A DNA stretch of 58,844 nt, taken from assembly GCA_022539475.1 (NCBI GenBank), contig VCMS01000334.1:12829-71672 (forward strand). The letters are read 5' to 3'. Source of the stretch: Gracilaria domingensis. Its lineage: Eukaryota > Rhodophyta > Florideophyceae > Gracilariales > Gracilariaceae. Shown here piece after piece: positions 8,126 to 18,575 of the stretch; position 1 is the stretch's first letter; the number at the start of each line of letters is the position of its first letter. A program made the position numbers and the translations under genes. The notes beneath the pieces are model-generated. The model did no database searches. It was not told the DNA's origin and was given only the letters and a program-made list of their open reading frames with translations.

Positions 8126-8502
8126 ATCGGAGGGTTCTGTCGCTGCGCCTACCCCTGTAGGGAGCAGGGTTCGAACACCCCTGTCGGTGCTCTTCCGCGA
8201 CGCGGCTGTTGTTTTCCCGTCACCGGGTTTGCACCACAATAGGTGCAAGCTTAGGCTTCCTTAAGGACCCTGAGGGGTAGATATGTCGAGACTAGCCGTA
8301 GTTACTATCCGGGAGCAGTAATGAGCCTACGTAGGAAACAATATCTATAGCCTGGTGCTGGGAGATAGGACGCCACTCAGGTGAGTTTACTTGGTGGGCT
8401 TCAGGGCGAAATGGCCCGAGCCTATATGAGAATCTACCAAGAATTAAGCTATTACTAACTATAACTGTGGTGTGTACCTCTCGAGGTTCTTAAACGTGTA
8501 CA

Positions 8503-8756
8503 ACCCAGTGACAAGGTTCCTATGCACAACCCCCGCGGGTACAATTTGAGTATCTACTCTACACGTCGGCTACGAAATCCAGCATCAGCTTGTATCCGTG
8601 AGCTAATTCCGACATCTACCTATATAGGTTCCTGCAAACTTCCTCCGGAATTTAACCAAAAAAGGGGGTGCCATTCATACTGTGCGCCACTTCACCCAAT
8701 GGATTCAGTGCTCATTATAAGATGCATCCGGCGGCGATTACTGGATCGTGTTTGTC
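8503..8756. other. spacer between LTR and tandem repeat
   Basis: No gene recognised. Confidence 0.4.
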
Positions 8757-9225
8757 TCACATACTCAAAACAATTTCACGGAAATTGTTTACAAGGAGTC
8801 ACTTCTTCGACATGGTTCACATTGTGCTTACGTACACTCCGTTACATTTGGCAAATTCAACGAAGTGGTCTACAGTTAGGCACTTCTTCAACTATGCTCA
8901 AATGTTGCTGACGTTAACGCCGTTACAATAAGCAAATTCAGCAAAAGTGTGGATAGTGATTCATGTGTTCAGCAAAACTCACATTGTCTTTACGTACACC
9001 GCGGTACATTAAACAGGTCAACCAAAATGGCGTAGAGTGCGTGTTTGCTTTTAATTGGCTCACATTCTGGTGACGTATATGCCATCACACAAAGCAAATG
9101 CAAACAAGTGGTCTACAGTAAGAGACGTCTGCAAATGCAAACAAGTGGTTTACAGCTAGGTACTTTAAATGCAAACAAGTGATCTACAGTCAGGCACGTC
9201 TTTATTCTTGCTTAACTCTTTTGAG
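8757..9225 (+). repeat. 81-bp tandem repeat block
   Basis: Three successive units of exactly 81 bp (8816-8896, 8897-8977, 8978-9058) and a fourth from 9059 share the skeleton CTCACATTGT...ACGTACACGCCGTTACA...GCAAATTCAACAAAAGTGG. A shorter diverged unit precedes them at 8757. The last unit contains an internal triplication of about 37 bp (GCAAATGCAAACAAGTG at 9094 and 9131, shortened at 9167). Confidence 0.85.
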
Positions 9226-9239
9226 ACGGTTTGACTATT

Positions 9240-9535
9240 TCTAGTGTGCTAGACATAAGCGGGCAACATAATTGAGTAGTTGGTATAACCAATCGTTGGC
9301 AGCGTGCCACATGTCTGCCGGGATTATGCCCAGCTCACTAGACATAAGTTAAAAATCTTTTTAATTGTCTACAAATTCAATCTGTTTGAAATCAAATCAA
9401 TGCTATTTGAACTCGAGGATTACGTGTATTTCAATCAACATAGTTTGTTACACCGCTCAATTTCAACCGCATGATCGAGTCATTTTTTTCCTTCTCATTG
9501 GCTCTTACTTCTGTCTAGCTTACTAGACATAAGAA
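9240..9535 (+). repeat. three copies of CTAGACATAAG
   Basis: The 11-mer CTAGACATAAG occurs at about 9249, 9343 and 9524, between the two blocks of 81-bp repeats. The rest of the interval has no coding signal. Confidence 0.6.
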
Positions 9536-9552
9536 AGTTTAGTCGCAAGAGG

Positions 9553-9717
9553 TTTAAAGTTTGCTGACGTTTACTTCATTATAATAAGCAAAATTAAACA
9601 AAAGGGTCTACTTTGTTTGAGTTCTTTATAATGGCTCAAACTGTGCGGACGTATTGTCTAAGATGCTAAGCAGATTTATGAAAAATAGTCTACAAGAGTA
9701 ATTTGTTTAACGTATTT
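9553..9717 (+). repeat. diverged 81-bp tandem repeat units
   Basis: Two further units (9553-9634 and 9635-9717) follow the same skeleton as 8757-9225: GCTGACGTTTAC, then ATAATAAGCAAA, then the TCTAC segment. Confidence 0.65.
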
Positions 9718-9995
9718 TACATTGTGGCTATGTTTAATTCGAATCTAATCTTATTCAAGGACGTGAGTACAGTTATTGTAATTTGTAAAGAGAGAAATGA
9801 AGTTGTGCTATACTTGGATGATTCATACTCATATGGGTTTCATTGGTTTATGGAGGAGAAAATTGAATACACTGAAAAAAGAGCAATCAAAGTATATCTT
9901 CTCGCTGTATTCAGAAAGCAAATAATTTCAGTAGCGCACAGTTTCGCTGTTTTTTAGTACCGTTTTTTGCTGAAGTGAGAGGCAGACCATTTGGC

Positions 9996-10042
9996 CGCGG
10001 CGCGAAGCGCCGCGTGGGGCCGATGGCCGCTTTTTTTTTTTT
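9996..10042 (+). terminator. GC hairpin followed by T12
   Basis: CGCGGCGC-GAA-GCGCCGCG (9996-10014) is a perfect 8-bp stem, followed by twelve T at 10031-10042. It resembles a transcript terminator or the end of a short RNA polymerase III transcript, but no RNA gene is recognised upstream. Confidence 0.35.
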
Positions 10043-10046
10043 GCTC

Positions 10047-10170
10047 TTGTAAGGTTACAATTAGCTTCAGCCTATCTAGCTCTGTCATTTGTCAGTAACA
10101 TCCGGCGCTCTTGCAAAATTGTAGACGTATTCCCGAACCAAAAGAAGACTCTTGATGATGTTCGGCGCCC
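10047..10170 (-). mobile_element. decayed LINE fragment, copy a
   Basis: It aligns with 10658-10780 over about 120 bp (TTCAGCC..., GCTCTGTC..., CCAAAAGAAGACTC). On the minus strand stops interrupt the frame. It is probably the same post-RNase H segment as the other LINE relics. Confidence 0.4.
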
Positions 10171-10409
10171 TCAGTCGCTGCCGAATTTCCTGATCTTGAT
10201 TATGTTTATCGGTGATTCCTCTATTTAAAAAATGTGTACGTAGAATAATCATGACACGGAGTTTTGCTACGGACCACTAATAACAATTGCTGTTCCCAGG
10301 CAGATCGAGAACATATCGAAGGAGAGATATATAGGGGAAGTTGAACAAAGATTTGTTTTCGTGCTGCACTCTTCTTCTTTAGTTCTTTAATCACTGAGCT
10401 ACAGTAAAG

Positions 10410-10780
10410 CTTTAGAAAAAGCGTTCTCTCTTCAAGAAGGCCTGGACGTTTTGTAACTTACGCCTAGTCAAGTTCTGAATCTGTATTTTGCTTCTCGTGG
10501 GTGACCAACAAAAGGTCTCGTCGGGATGCGTTTAACAGCGGACATCTTAATTTTACATGCTCGCAGTCTCTTTTCAAGTTTGTTCCGCAAGTGCACCTCA
10601 TTATCTTGTTTTCTACCTATAAAGCGACAGGATGCAGCAAGTCCTGTAAAAGACTGTGCCATTACAACTTCAGCCTTTCGAGCGGCTCTGTCTTCTGTGA
10701 GAAACTCGGGACACTCAGCGACCAGATTTTGGTTCAACCGAAAGAAGACTCCTCGCTTCGAACAGTTCCAACGTTACAGT
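10410..10780 (-). mobile_element. decayed LINE fragment, copy b
   Basis: On the minus strand a frame reads ARKAEVVMAQSFTGLA, comparable with LREAEVTLAQLFVGHS in the copy at 15547-16230. Beyond a stop, at about 10415, it reads ERFF, which is also the C-terminal motif of that copy. The frame is broken and no catalytic domain is complete. Confidence 0.45.
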
Positions 10781-13700
10781 GCCAAAAGTACCTGCAATTG
10801 CCTGGATAAGAGGCAACCGAAGCCTTTCATTGGCTTACTTACCCACCCGTTCGTTTTCGAACCTTATACATACGACAGGCCGACTCCCGGTTGATCATCA
10901 ATGGACAGATAATGAAACGGTCTTCGATTAACATCATGCTGTTATCTTGTTGTGAACACCATCCGTGTGCCCCATGTTAAGTTTTCCCTCGACATGGGTT
11001 TTTCTACCACGCTTCCGCCGCCAGGGGTCTCCGTTTTAACGCGAGAGGAAAGCCGCTACTCTATATTTATACACACCATTTTTGCCCTCATCTCGACAGC
11101 AGATACATAGCTTAACAAATGCTTTACTCTGACAGACCGTATTATTGCACTGAATATCGTCATGGCAAAATATGTTTTGCACTTTACTTCAAGTGAAAAG
11201 ACCACATAACGTGTGAGATGGCATATTCTCGCTGAGCGAGATTTTCTGCCAGCCAGAGAATTACAAATTAGCCCAAACAGGTACAGACCTGGTCAAGATG
11301 ATTCCAATCATGATAGCTGAAACAGAGTTGCGTCGAACAGAAGCGCTCTGCTCTGCGCGGTCGCAAGGCCAAGATGTCATAGAAAGAAAGAGCGCGCGCT
11401 AGAGAGCAAATGTTCAAAGGAAGATATCCATCCTGGTTGTTGTTTTGCTTCCTGAGTGGCGCCCTTCAGCGGCTGAGCATTCGTAGCTGACCTTTGCTGT
11501 CTGTAGTGTTGTCAGGGGCCGTGGATGTAAGCTTCTACAGTGGGCTTTAAAACTTCAGTGCGCTCAGGCCCTGAGGCCCGAGGCCCTCAAGGGACGATTA
11601 TTTTCTCTCCAAAGGCGGTTCTGTGACGCTCTGCTGCGCCCACGTTTAAAACAAGTACCCCTGGTACCCTTGCAGCGTACGAAGGCTCATCACACGCAGC
11701 CCAACCACTCCATACGACAAAAAAAAACCTCGACGTGATTCGCAGCCAGAGGCTCTCGTACGTGTGAGCGTTACGCTTTGCCGCTCAATGGCTGCGCCGC
11801 CAGGAATTATAGCCCTAGTGCTAGTGCTATACGTGCGAAACGTAAAGGCTGACAATAATTTTATCGATGACAGCGCATTTCGCTCCCAGCCGGCCCGCTT
11901 TATCATAACACAAGCAGCATCCATGGAAGAGAGAAAGTCGGACGAGAAAGTAAGATATCCCCAAGGTATCTTGCACTTTCTTTCATCTTCCTTCCTTCCT
12001 TTTTTCGGGTACTCTTAGACTTCTTGCTTTGCCAATTTCATGATGGCTAATACTCTTCCGAAGGAGGGGCACAGGAGGGTTTGTTTGACAAAATGTTTGA
12101 GGTGGGGACTCTACTGCGGAATATGATAGCTGCCGCGGGTGAGCAATTCGAGCTCACATTCGCCCCGGGCACGAGTTTGTGGGAGGCTGGTAGATATTGT
12201 AGCCTTCTGTCAGTAAGATGGCACGTCAGCATCCGTATTCTCGCGCGTGACGGTGGCAAACTGCCTTCGAAGCCATCATCCTGGGATATGATTGGGCGAT
12301 TCTGTGGAAGCCATTCCCAGTGAGCGACTGCGAGTGAGCAGATTGCTCTTCCGCCGTAACCTACAGTTGTCTCCTACTTTTCCAGGTACGTGTACATCTG
12401 TAAGTTAAGTTATAGTATGATATGACGTACTGTACTGCAATTGCCTGACAACGTCTCGAAATGGGACGTGTGGATGGGTTTTGTTTTCCCTTGATGCTTT
12501 CTGATCCTACTGTAGGCTACCGTCTCCAGCCGCTTCAAACTTTTAGTTCAAAGGCGCAGGGTGCAGCTGGTGCGGCGCGAATTCGATCGACACTTCCCTC
12601 TGAACATGGCATAGATATCTCGATCGAGAATGATGTATTGACAGCGCTGTCACGCACTAGAACTTTTCAACGGCGCAGCGGCCGACAGCCGACGCGTAGC
12701 GCTGTGTAAGCCGTAGAAACTCAACTACCAGCAGCATATCGCTCCAAGTTCTGGCTAGGCTTGACTAATATTCACATCGCTTCTCCAAGAAAGAGAAACT
12801 TGCTTCAACGTCCCGTGGATATCGATCTCCACATGCACCTGCGGCGACCCGAAGATTGCTGTAAACTTCATTTGGCCATGAAATCGATCGCATATAAACC
12901 ATAAACCTCGGCTGTGCGATATTGCTTCATCACCACGTTCACCACATGATGTGATGAACAGCGTTCTTATCCTTATCTTATCGAGAAAAAGTGAACATCT
13001 GTACGAAACAACATTCGCGGGATTGGTTCTCTTTTGCTTTGAGACGAAACTGAACCTAACTGAAACTCCGCCGGAAACTGATGATCAGTTCAGTAAGATA
13101 CCTAGTCGGAAACTGCCACGCCCACATTGCATAGATCGTCAATAATGTTTGCTGGAAAGTGGCCCTCTAAACCTAAGTGAGCAGTTTTCTCACCCGATGT
13201 CTGATAGGTTATCATAATCGTGGTGGGAACTGACTTCACAATATCTCACGGGGTCCGCACGATATCAACCTGCTGCCTGTCGGATGTTCCTCCAGTGGCT
13301 CATCCGAATCGGTGCATGGCATTTGGGATGTACAGCACAGGATTTATTAAATCACCATGGTCTCAGAACCGCTCATTTTTCATTAGTCTGCGCATCAGGA
13401 CCGAAGCCAAAATGGCATCACAAGAATTGTACCGCACCTACTGGATGCAATTCTGCGTCGCACACTGTCCAGAGAAAAAGGGCGGCTACCCAGCGGCGCA
13501 GCTACCCCGAGTCAAGTTAAACAACAATAATCTGCTCCGAAGGCTGATGACCAGCTTTAACCGCCTCTCGAGGACGTTTGTTTCTCTCGTTTTGTGCAAA
13601 ATTGTTACATATTCGTTCCTCGTCCTCGAACTAATTTTGCTATCGATGAGGATCAGATATACTGGAAGTGATATGCGTGACGACAGCAAAGCACGACAAA

Positions 13701-14008
13701 CCTGGTGCAATAGGCCCTTCAACCTCACCAATGATTGGCCATTGAATACAGCCTTTAAAGCCCTACACCACGGAAAGCTTTGATGACCCACGTCATGATG
13801 GCTATTGTAACACAAGGGTGACAGGGATCCCCACTGAGTGACCCACGACACTCAAAGTCATGTGCTCATTGCACAACGAGTTGACGCCTGTTGAAACGCT
13901 GTGCGTCGAAACCAAGTGTGGAAGTCCTCTAGACACGCAGCCACTTAAACACGGCAAATAATATCTACCTTCGCTGCCGCCAACCGACGAGAAATATTCC
14001 CTCAACCT
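10781..14008. other. 3.2-kb spacer, no gene recognised
   Basis: Only short frames without recognisable domains, the longest about 187 codons at 13220-13783 without family resemblance. Probably degraded repeats and the upstream region of the spondin gene. Confidence 0.4.
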
Positions 14009-14016
14009 TATAAATA
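14009..14016 (+). promoter_or_regulatory. TATA box upstream of the spondin gene
   Basis: TATAAATA, 143 bp before the ATG at 14159. Confidence 0.5.
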
Positions 14017-14158
14017 CTTCCAGATCTTACCATCAGAAACTGTTACGCACTCACATCTGAAAGCTATCTGGAGCTGCTTGCTACATCCCTCCGATTTCGT
14101 TTGATTCAGCCTACCAAGCTCTTGAAGCAGAGCCGAGGTCTCTCTTTTTTCGATAGTG

Positions 14159-14830
14159 ATGAAGTCGTTTCTTACTATTTTCGCAGCGGCAGTGCTCGTG
14201 CACTATGTAGCGGCTCAGCAGTGCCGGGGAACAGCCATGTACAAGGTTGTCTTCTCGAACATACTGACTCCGGAAAATTTTGAGTTCATTCCCGACTTTC
14301 CGGAAGATGGTGTGAACTATTCGCCGCTTGCTGGAGTAGCCCACTCTAGCCGCATTTCTTTCCTGACCATTCGGGGCTTTGCATCGCCTCAAGTTGAACA
14401 GATCGCCGAGACTGGAATGAATGGGCGTTTCCTTAAGAACGCCGAGCACCTGCTCGGGAAGGGTGTGAAGACGGTCGAGGGTGGAATGGGCGCTGGTCCA
14501 GGAATGAACCAGAGTGTTGTCTTGATGGTTGATTGTGAGAATCCGTTCATCACCGCCCTGTCTATGGTTGCTCCTTCGCCAGACTGGATTGTTCAAGTGA
14601 ACAACAAAGATACTGTGGACGAGGACGGAAGCTTCATCCCCCGAATTGCTGGAAGTCTCATCGCGTATGATGCCGGAACAGATGACGGAGACATGTTCAC
14701 CGCTCCCGCTGATGCCAGCTTGGACTTGCCGACAGAGCCACCAAAGAACATTGCTCCTCTGGTGGAGGATCCCACAGATCCGTTTGGAGGTGCAGTCATC
14801 GGCTTTTATGTAATTGAGCGGATTGATTAG
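14159..14830 (+). CDS. secreted spondin-domain protein
   Basis: A 223-residue protein from the ATG at 14159. A signal peptide (MKSFLTIFAAAVLVHYVAAQ) is followed by one spondin_N domain filling most of the chain. Matching motifs are YKVVFSN near the start, SPLAGVAHSS, a FASPQVEQIAETG block, MVAPSPDWIVQV and a DAGTDDGDMF acidic site. In F-spondin this fold is a beta-sandwich that binds extracellular ligands and calcium. No thrombospondin repeats or membrane anchor follow, so the protein is likely released or bound in the cell wall. It stands alone among repeats with its own TATA box. Family assignment is good; the ligand is unknown. Confidence 0.8.
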   Translation: MKSFLTIFAAAVLVHYVAAQQCRGTAMYKVVFSNILTPENFEFIPDFPEDGVNYSPLAGVAHSSRISFLTIRGFASPQVEQIAETGMNGRFLKNAEHLLGKGVKTVEGGMGAGPGMNQSVVLMVDCENPFITALSMVAPSPDWIVQVNNKDTVDEDGSFIPRIAGSLIAYDAGTDDGDMFTAPADASLDLPTEPPKNIAPLVEDPTDPFGGAVIGFYVIERID

Positions 14831-15384
14831 GTATATCCATAGAGCAAGCATTCACGCCCTCCGCTCAGTAAGAATCAGGTGTCCTGAAAGGCAGAGGAAC
14901 TAGTTGCCAGAAGCTTAGTGACCTGCCAGTTCTTTCAGTCGTTCCCAAACCTTTGCCGTTTACAGTGGCGTAGGCTGACAAAGAGTGGTTGATGATCTGG
15001 CGGTTTCGGAAGACATAATCAGATTTCTAGTAAACAAACCCTGCGATCAGCATTTATGATACAGCTCTGAGAGTGCAAAGCAGAACAATACATGTCTCAG
15101 TCTGCGCAGTGCCCGCTCTCTGTCGAAGCTTTGCCGAAGCTTTGTGTGAAGAATGATGTCGAGTCCAGCATACGATATAGTACAAGAAATATGGGATGAA
15201 ATGTCCACAAGTACCTTGAGCGCAAACATTCCCCGGCCTTAATGTCCATCAACGTCTCGGTGGAAAAGAGAAGGCAGACGAGACTCTTCAATTCGAATCA
15301 CTGGTTTCGTAACATTTGATGCACTCCGTACACGAGGATAATCAATCCGCTCCAGGATCAAAGCCTGTTGGCTCAAAGCCAATA
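14831..15384. other. spacer, no gene recognised
   Basis: 3' region of the spondin gene, nothing else supported. Confidence 0.4.
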
Positions 15385-16230
15385 ATATTGTTTTCTCCCT
15401 CTCTGTTTATGGGTGAACAGACTAATTCCGGCATGCTACATAACGTTTCTGTTGAAAGAAGCGTTCGCTCACTGAGCAAGGCCAAACCTTTTCAGACAAT
15501 TCTCTAATCAGCATAATATTCTCTCTCTCTTTATGGGTATTCTAGCCTAATTCCGGCGTAGAATATAGCGCTTCTCGTCGAAGAAGCGCTCTCTCGCAAG
15601 GAAGGCCAGCACCCTCGCGGGCCACTTTCGAATAATCGCACGAACAGCTAGACTCTGGCGTTCGCGTAGCGCTGGCAAACATAAGCGTCGCGACATATTT
15701 CGCATCGGGCACCTCAGAATATAATGTTCCACAGTATTCAGAACTCCTGGACGGCAGCTGCACACAAGTCGTTTTCCTTGAAGATGCGTGCCCAAAGGAT
15801 GTAATACCGGAGAGTGTCCCACGAACAGTTGTGCCAATGTCACTTCGGCCTCACGAAGAGATAGTTCGCTTGCAAGCTCCCGGGGCAGCAACGTAAGCAA
15901 AGGTTGCCCCATACTTCGATCTTTCACTCTTCTTGAAACCTCAGCATAATCTATTGGAACAGCGATTTGCGACTCCATCGGTAGTTGCAATCCTTCCCCA
16001 GCTAGTCCATCTACCATTTCATTCCTCTCCAAACCGCAATGGCTCGGTACCCACAAAAGATCAACCGGGCAAACATTGCTGACCCTAAATAACACATCAG
16101 ATATCTGTTGTACTGAATACGATTGTAAACGTACTGGGGACATCAAATTTCCCAACACACTTTGAGAACCTAAAACAAAGCGAATCCTTCCTCTCCATCC
16201 CCTTTGAACACGGTCGTGTACCTTTTCCAA
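15385..16230 (-). mobile_element. LINE ORF2 3' part with RNase H, plus duplicated tail
   Basis: A 227-codon minus-strand frame (16230 to 15547) carries the end of an RNase H domain: VDLLWVPSHCGLERNEMVDG has the His and Asp of the WVPSHxGxxxNExxD motif. A Cys/His segment follows (CSCRPGVLNTVEHYILRCP) and then the C-terminus ERFFDEKRYILRRN. This is the arrangement of non-LTR retrotransposons with a C-terminal RNase H. No RT domain lies upstream. A second diverged C-terminus, ERFFQQKRYVACRN plus stop, follows at about 15385-15480, giving two LINE ends in tandem. Confidence 0.75.
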
Positions 16231-16409
16231 TGCTAATCGAAGTGCCTAATAATGCATGATATTGTTTAAGCGCAGGGCTACACTACCATTGTTCCTCCAA
16301 AGTCAGTCAGCAGAAAGGTTCTTCTATATGATCAGTTGGCTGGCTGCCCACAAATACGAAGCAGCAAGAAGGTTATTGCCGTCTGAGCCAAAAAGTAACG
16401 AGGGCTACA

Positions 16410-16925
16410 CTTCCTTCCTTCCCGAAGAAGGCCAAATTTTCGACGGCCACTGTTTAATCATTTCTTTAATAGTTGTCCTTTCTCCTCTGGTGCTGGCAGT
16501 ACGTTTCGGTGCGGCGTGTTTGCAAGTGGGCGTTCAAAGAAGACATGATTGACATCTTTCATGCCGATGGTGCCACAGTCGAAGCGAAGGAGGTTGTTAT
16601 CTACTGCGTGTCGGGAACTGTTGTCCTGTTGAGAGCTAGAAGATCCTCCGCTTTTCCAGGCTTTGGGTTCGTCTTTAGTTGCCGCTATACCGCTTCAGGC
16701 ATTACTTGTGCTGTATTGTTTTGTTCTCAACAAGGACATCAACATTGCGTAGTCGAGTGAACCTGCGGCATGCATCTCCAAAGGAATCTTAATGTTGGAC
16801 TTGGTAACTACCTCGACATGTTCTTCTGATGGAAACCCAAGATGACTTGGAACCCAGGAAATGTACACTCTGCAACAAGCGCGAAGTTGTTCAGTTCCAA
16901 CGAAAGCTGTTGAAGTGTGCAACAT
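16410..16925 (-). mobile_element. second LINE ORF2 relic (RNase H end)
   Basis: The minus strand reads VYISWVPSHLGFPSEEHVEVV, an RNase H motif in which the usual N-E-x-x-D has decayed. After a frame break a segment DVNHVFFERPLANT recalls the Cys/His region. Frameshifts and stops make it non-functional. Confidence 0.6.
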
Positions 16926-18269
16926 TACTTACGGGAAGTTTCCATGTAAAGCTTGAATGGGAGCTCAGGAATTCGTAAAGATGAGTATGATTTCTCTGAC
17001 ACGGTGTTGCATGGCGTTAATATTTGCTTTCATTGCGAGAAGCTCCACCTAAGGATATATGAACAGACGTGAAGTCCAGCGGGCACGGCTTTTTCTTCCG
17101 TTTCTTACATGAGCTTCTATTACACATCTCAAAAGCCCATGCTGCCACAAGACTAGACTGCCAAAACTGAATCAAAAGCGAAGTGGGTTCTTCGTCTGCT
17201 ACGGGACATTCTTTCTCGTCGTAGGCGTAAGCGTTTCTAAATCCGTCATCGTAATCAATCCACAGTGTGGGGGGGCCTTTTGGCAATCATTGGAATTCTT
17301 CCACACACGGTTGTGCTTCGAATATATCAACTTCATACTATGCCGTTCCTGCAAAACAGCCGCCGTTTCAATGCACTTCTGCTCTCGTTTTCAAATCGTC
17401 CTTCTTTCTGAAATATTGGCAACACAAATGTTATGGTCTTGCTCACTATCAAAACCACAATCCCAGATTCACAATCTCAGATTCTGATCTCGCCCGAAAT
17501 CAGCAAGTTTCAAGAACTATTCCCAGAAGAAATTCTCACGTTTCTCGTATCGAGAAAATATCTCATAAACAAAAACTTCCCTGTGTGCAGTGCAAAGGTA
17601 CAGTTGTGGTAAAACAGCTCCGTGTTAAAGTCACAATATTGCAGGACATTTCAACTTCAGCTCTCTTCTTCTTCGTCGTTGTGGCCATCTACCAACTTCA
17701 GCTCTGTAGTCGGTAAACCGGAAGATGGGGAATTTAGCAACGGACATGAATCGATTGGCACTTAGCATAGTAAGCGTTGAGGATACAAGGCGCAACATCC
17801 GGGATCACTGCTTTGATATGATAGTAAGGAATGTATTTGCATCTAACAAAGATAGTGTTCCAAAAATTATACCTTCGCACACAGCGATATCTACCATAGT
17901 CGGATTTGAGCGAAAAAAGAAATTTGCTGCCTTTAAAGTCTACACCTGCCCGAGAGAAGCACAAGACTTTCACAATGCGAAAAAGACTGGGTTAAAAGGT
18001 TGACCTTCCTTTCCAAGTTGGACTGAAGGTTGTGTCAGTACAATTCACGTCATTCTGTCGAGGACCAGGGCACAGTTACGCTGGTAGTAGCTTCGTATCC
18101 ATCGTCCCCTTGGTACGGTGGTAGCCTTACCTACTAATCGTTATCTTTGGGACCTCTACGCATCGAAAAACTTTCCGAGCAGCGAGTGTGAAGTACTGTA
18201 CCTTCGTATTGTAGCGGCTACAGGATTCCTGGATCTGGATCTTTGCAAATTCATTACAGTGTAATTTTG
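16926..18269. other. 1.3-kb spacer, no gene recognised
   Basis: No supported coding or RNA feature. Confidence 0.4.
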
Positions 18270-18440
18270 TCCGAGTACGTTGTATACCCTCAAGGATCGC
18301 AACGCTGTCAAACCTGTGAAACTGCTCACAGCTGAAGCTGCCGTCTTCCAGGGCGAGCTGTCAGCTGTCGAAAGCATCACCGTTGTGCTACTCTCAACAA
18401 CGACAAAGGTGGAGACGTCGAAGACTATCTTTGATATACC
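18270..18440 (+). mobile_element. possible RNase H fragment
   Basis: The plus strand reads LLTAEAAVFQGELSAVESI, like the second conserved block of LINE RNase H (F-x-x-E-L-x-A-[IV]). It is short and isolated, just upstream of the STRAP gene. Confidence 0.3.
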
Positions 18441-18575
18441 TTGAGAAGCTTTCTTCTAAACCTACGATTTCGATCCACATCTTAGTAACATTTGCAACAC
18501 CTGTATTCCAGCGACCTGTATTTCAGCGAACCCTTCTAAATTACCTTAATCTTCTAACAGTTCAACAACAACATC

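Larger units (their letters stand above)
7375..8502 (+). mobile_element. putative 3' LTR of element C
   Basis: A purine tract (GAGAAGGGGGAG, 7362-7373) directly precedes TGTAGAGC at 7375, like a polypurine tract next to an LTR. The proposed end TACA at 8502 mirrors TGTA. A TATA box with flanking hairpins lies inside. The matching 5' LTR was not found, so both ends are inferred. Confidence 0.4.

Noticed and set aside
8165..8195. GGGTTCGAACACCC resembling a tRNA T arm
   Set aside because: No cloverleaf around it; a short GC palindrome inside the LTR-like region.
9703..9957. 84-codon ORF after the 81-bp repeats
   Set aside because: Starts inside the repeat, A/T-rich, with no family resemblance.
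13220..13783. 187-codon plus-strand ORF
   Set aside because: No recognisable domain, an overlapping minus-strand ORF of similar quality, and no supporting context; likely chance.
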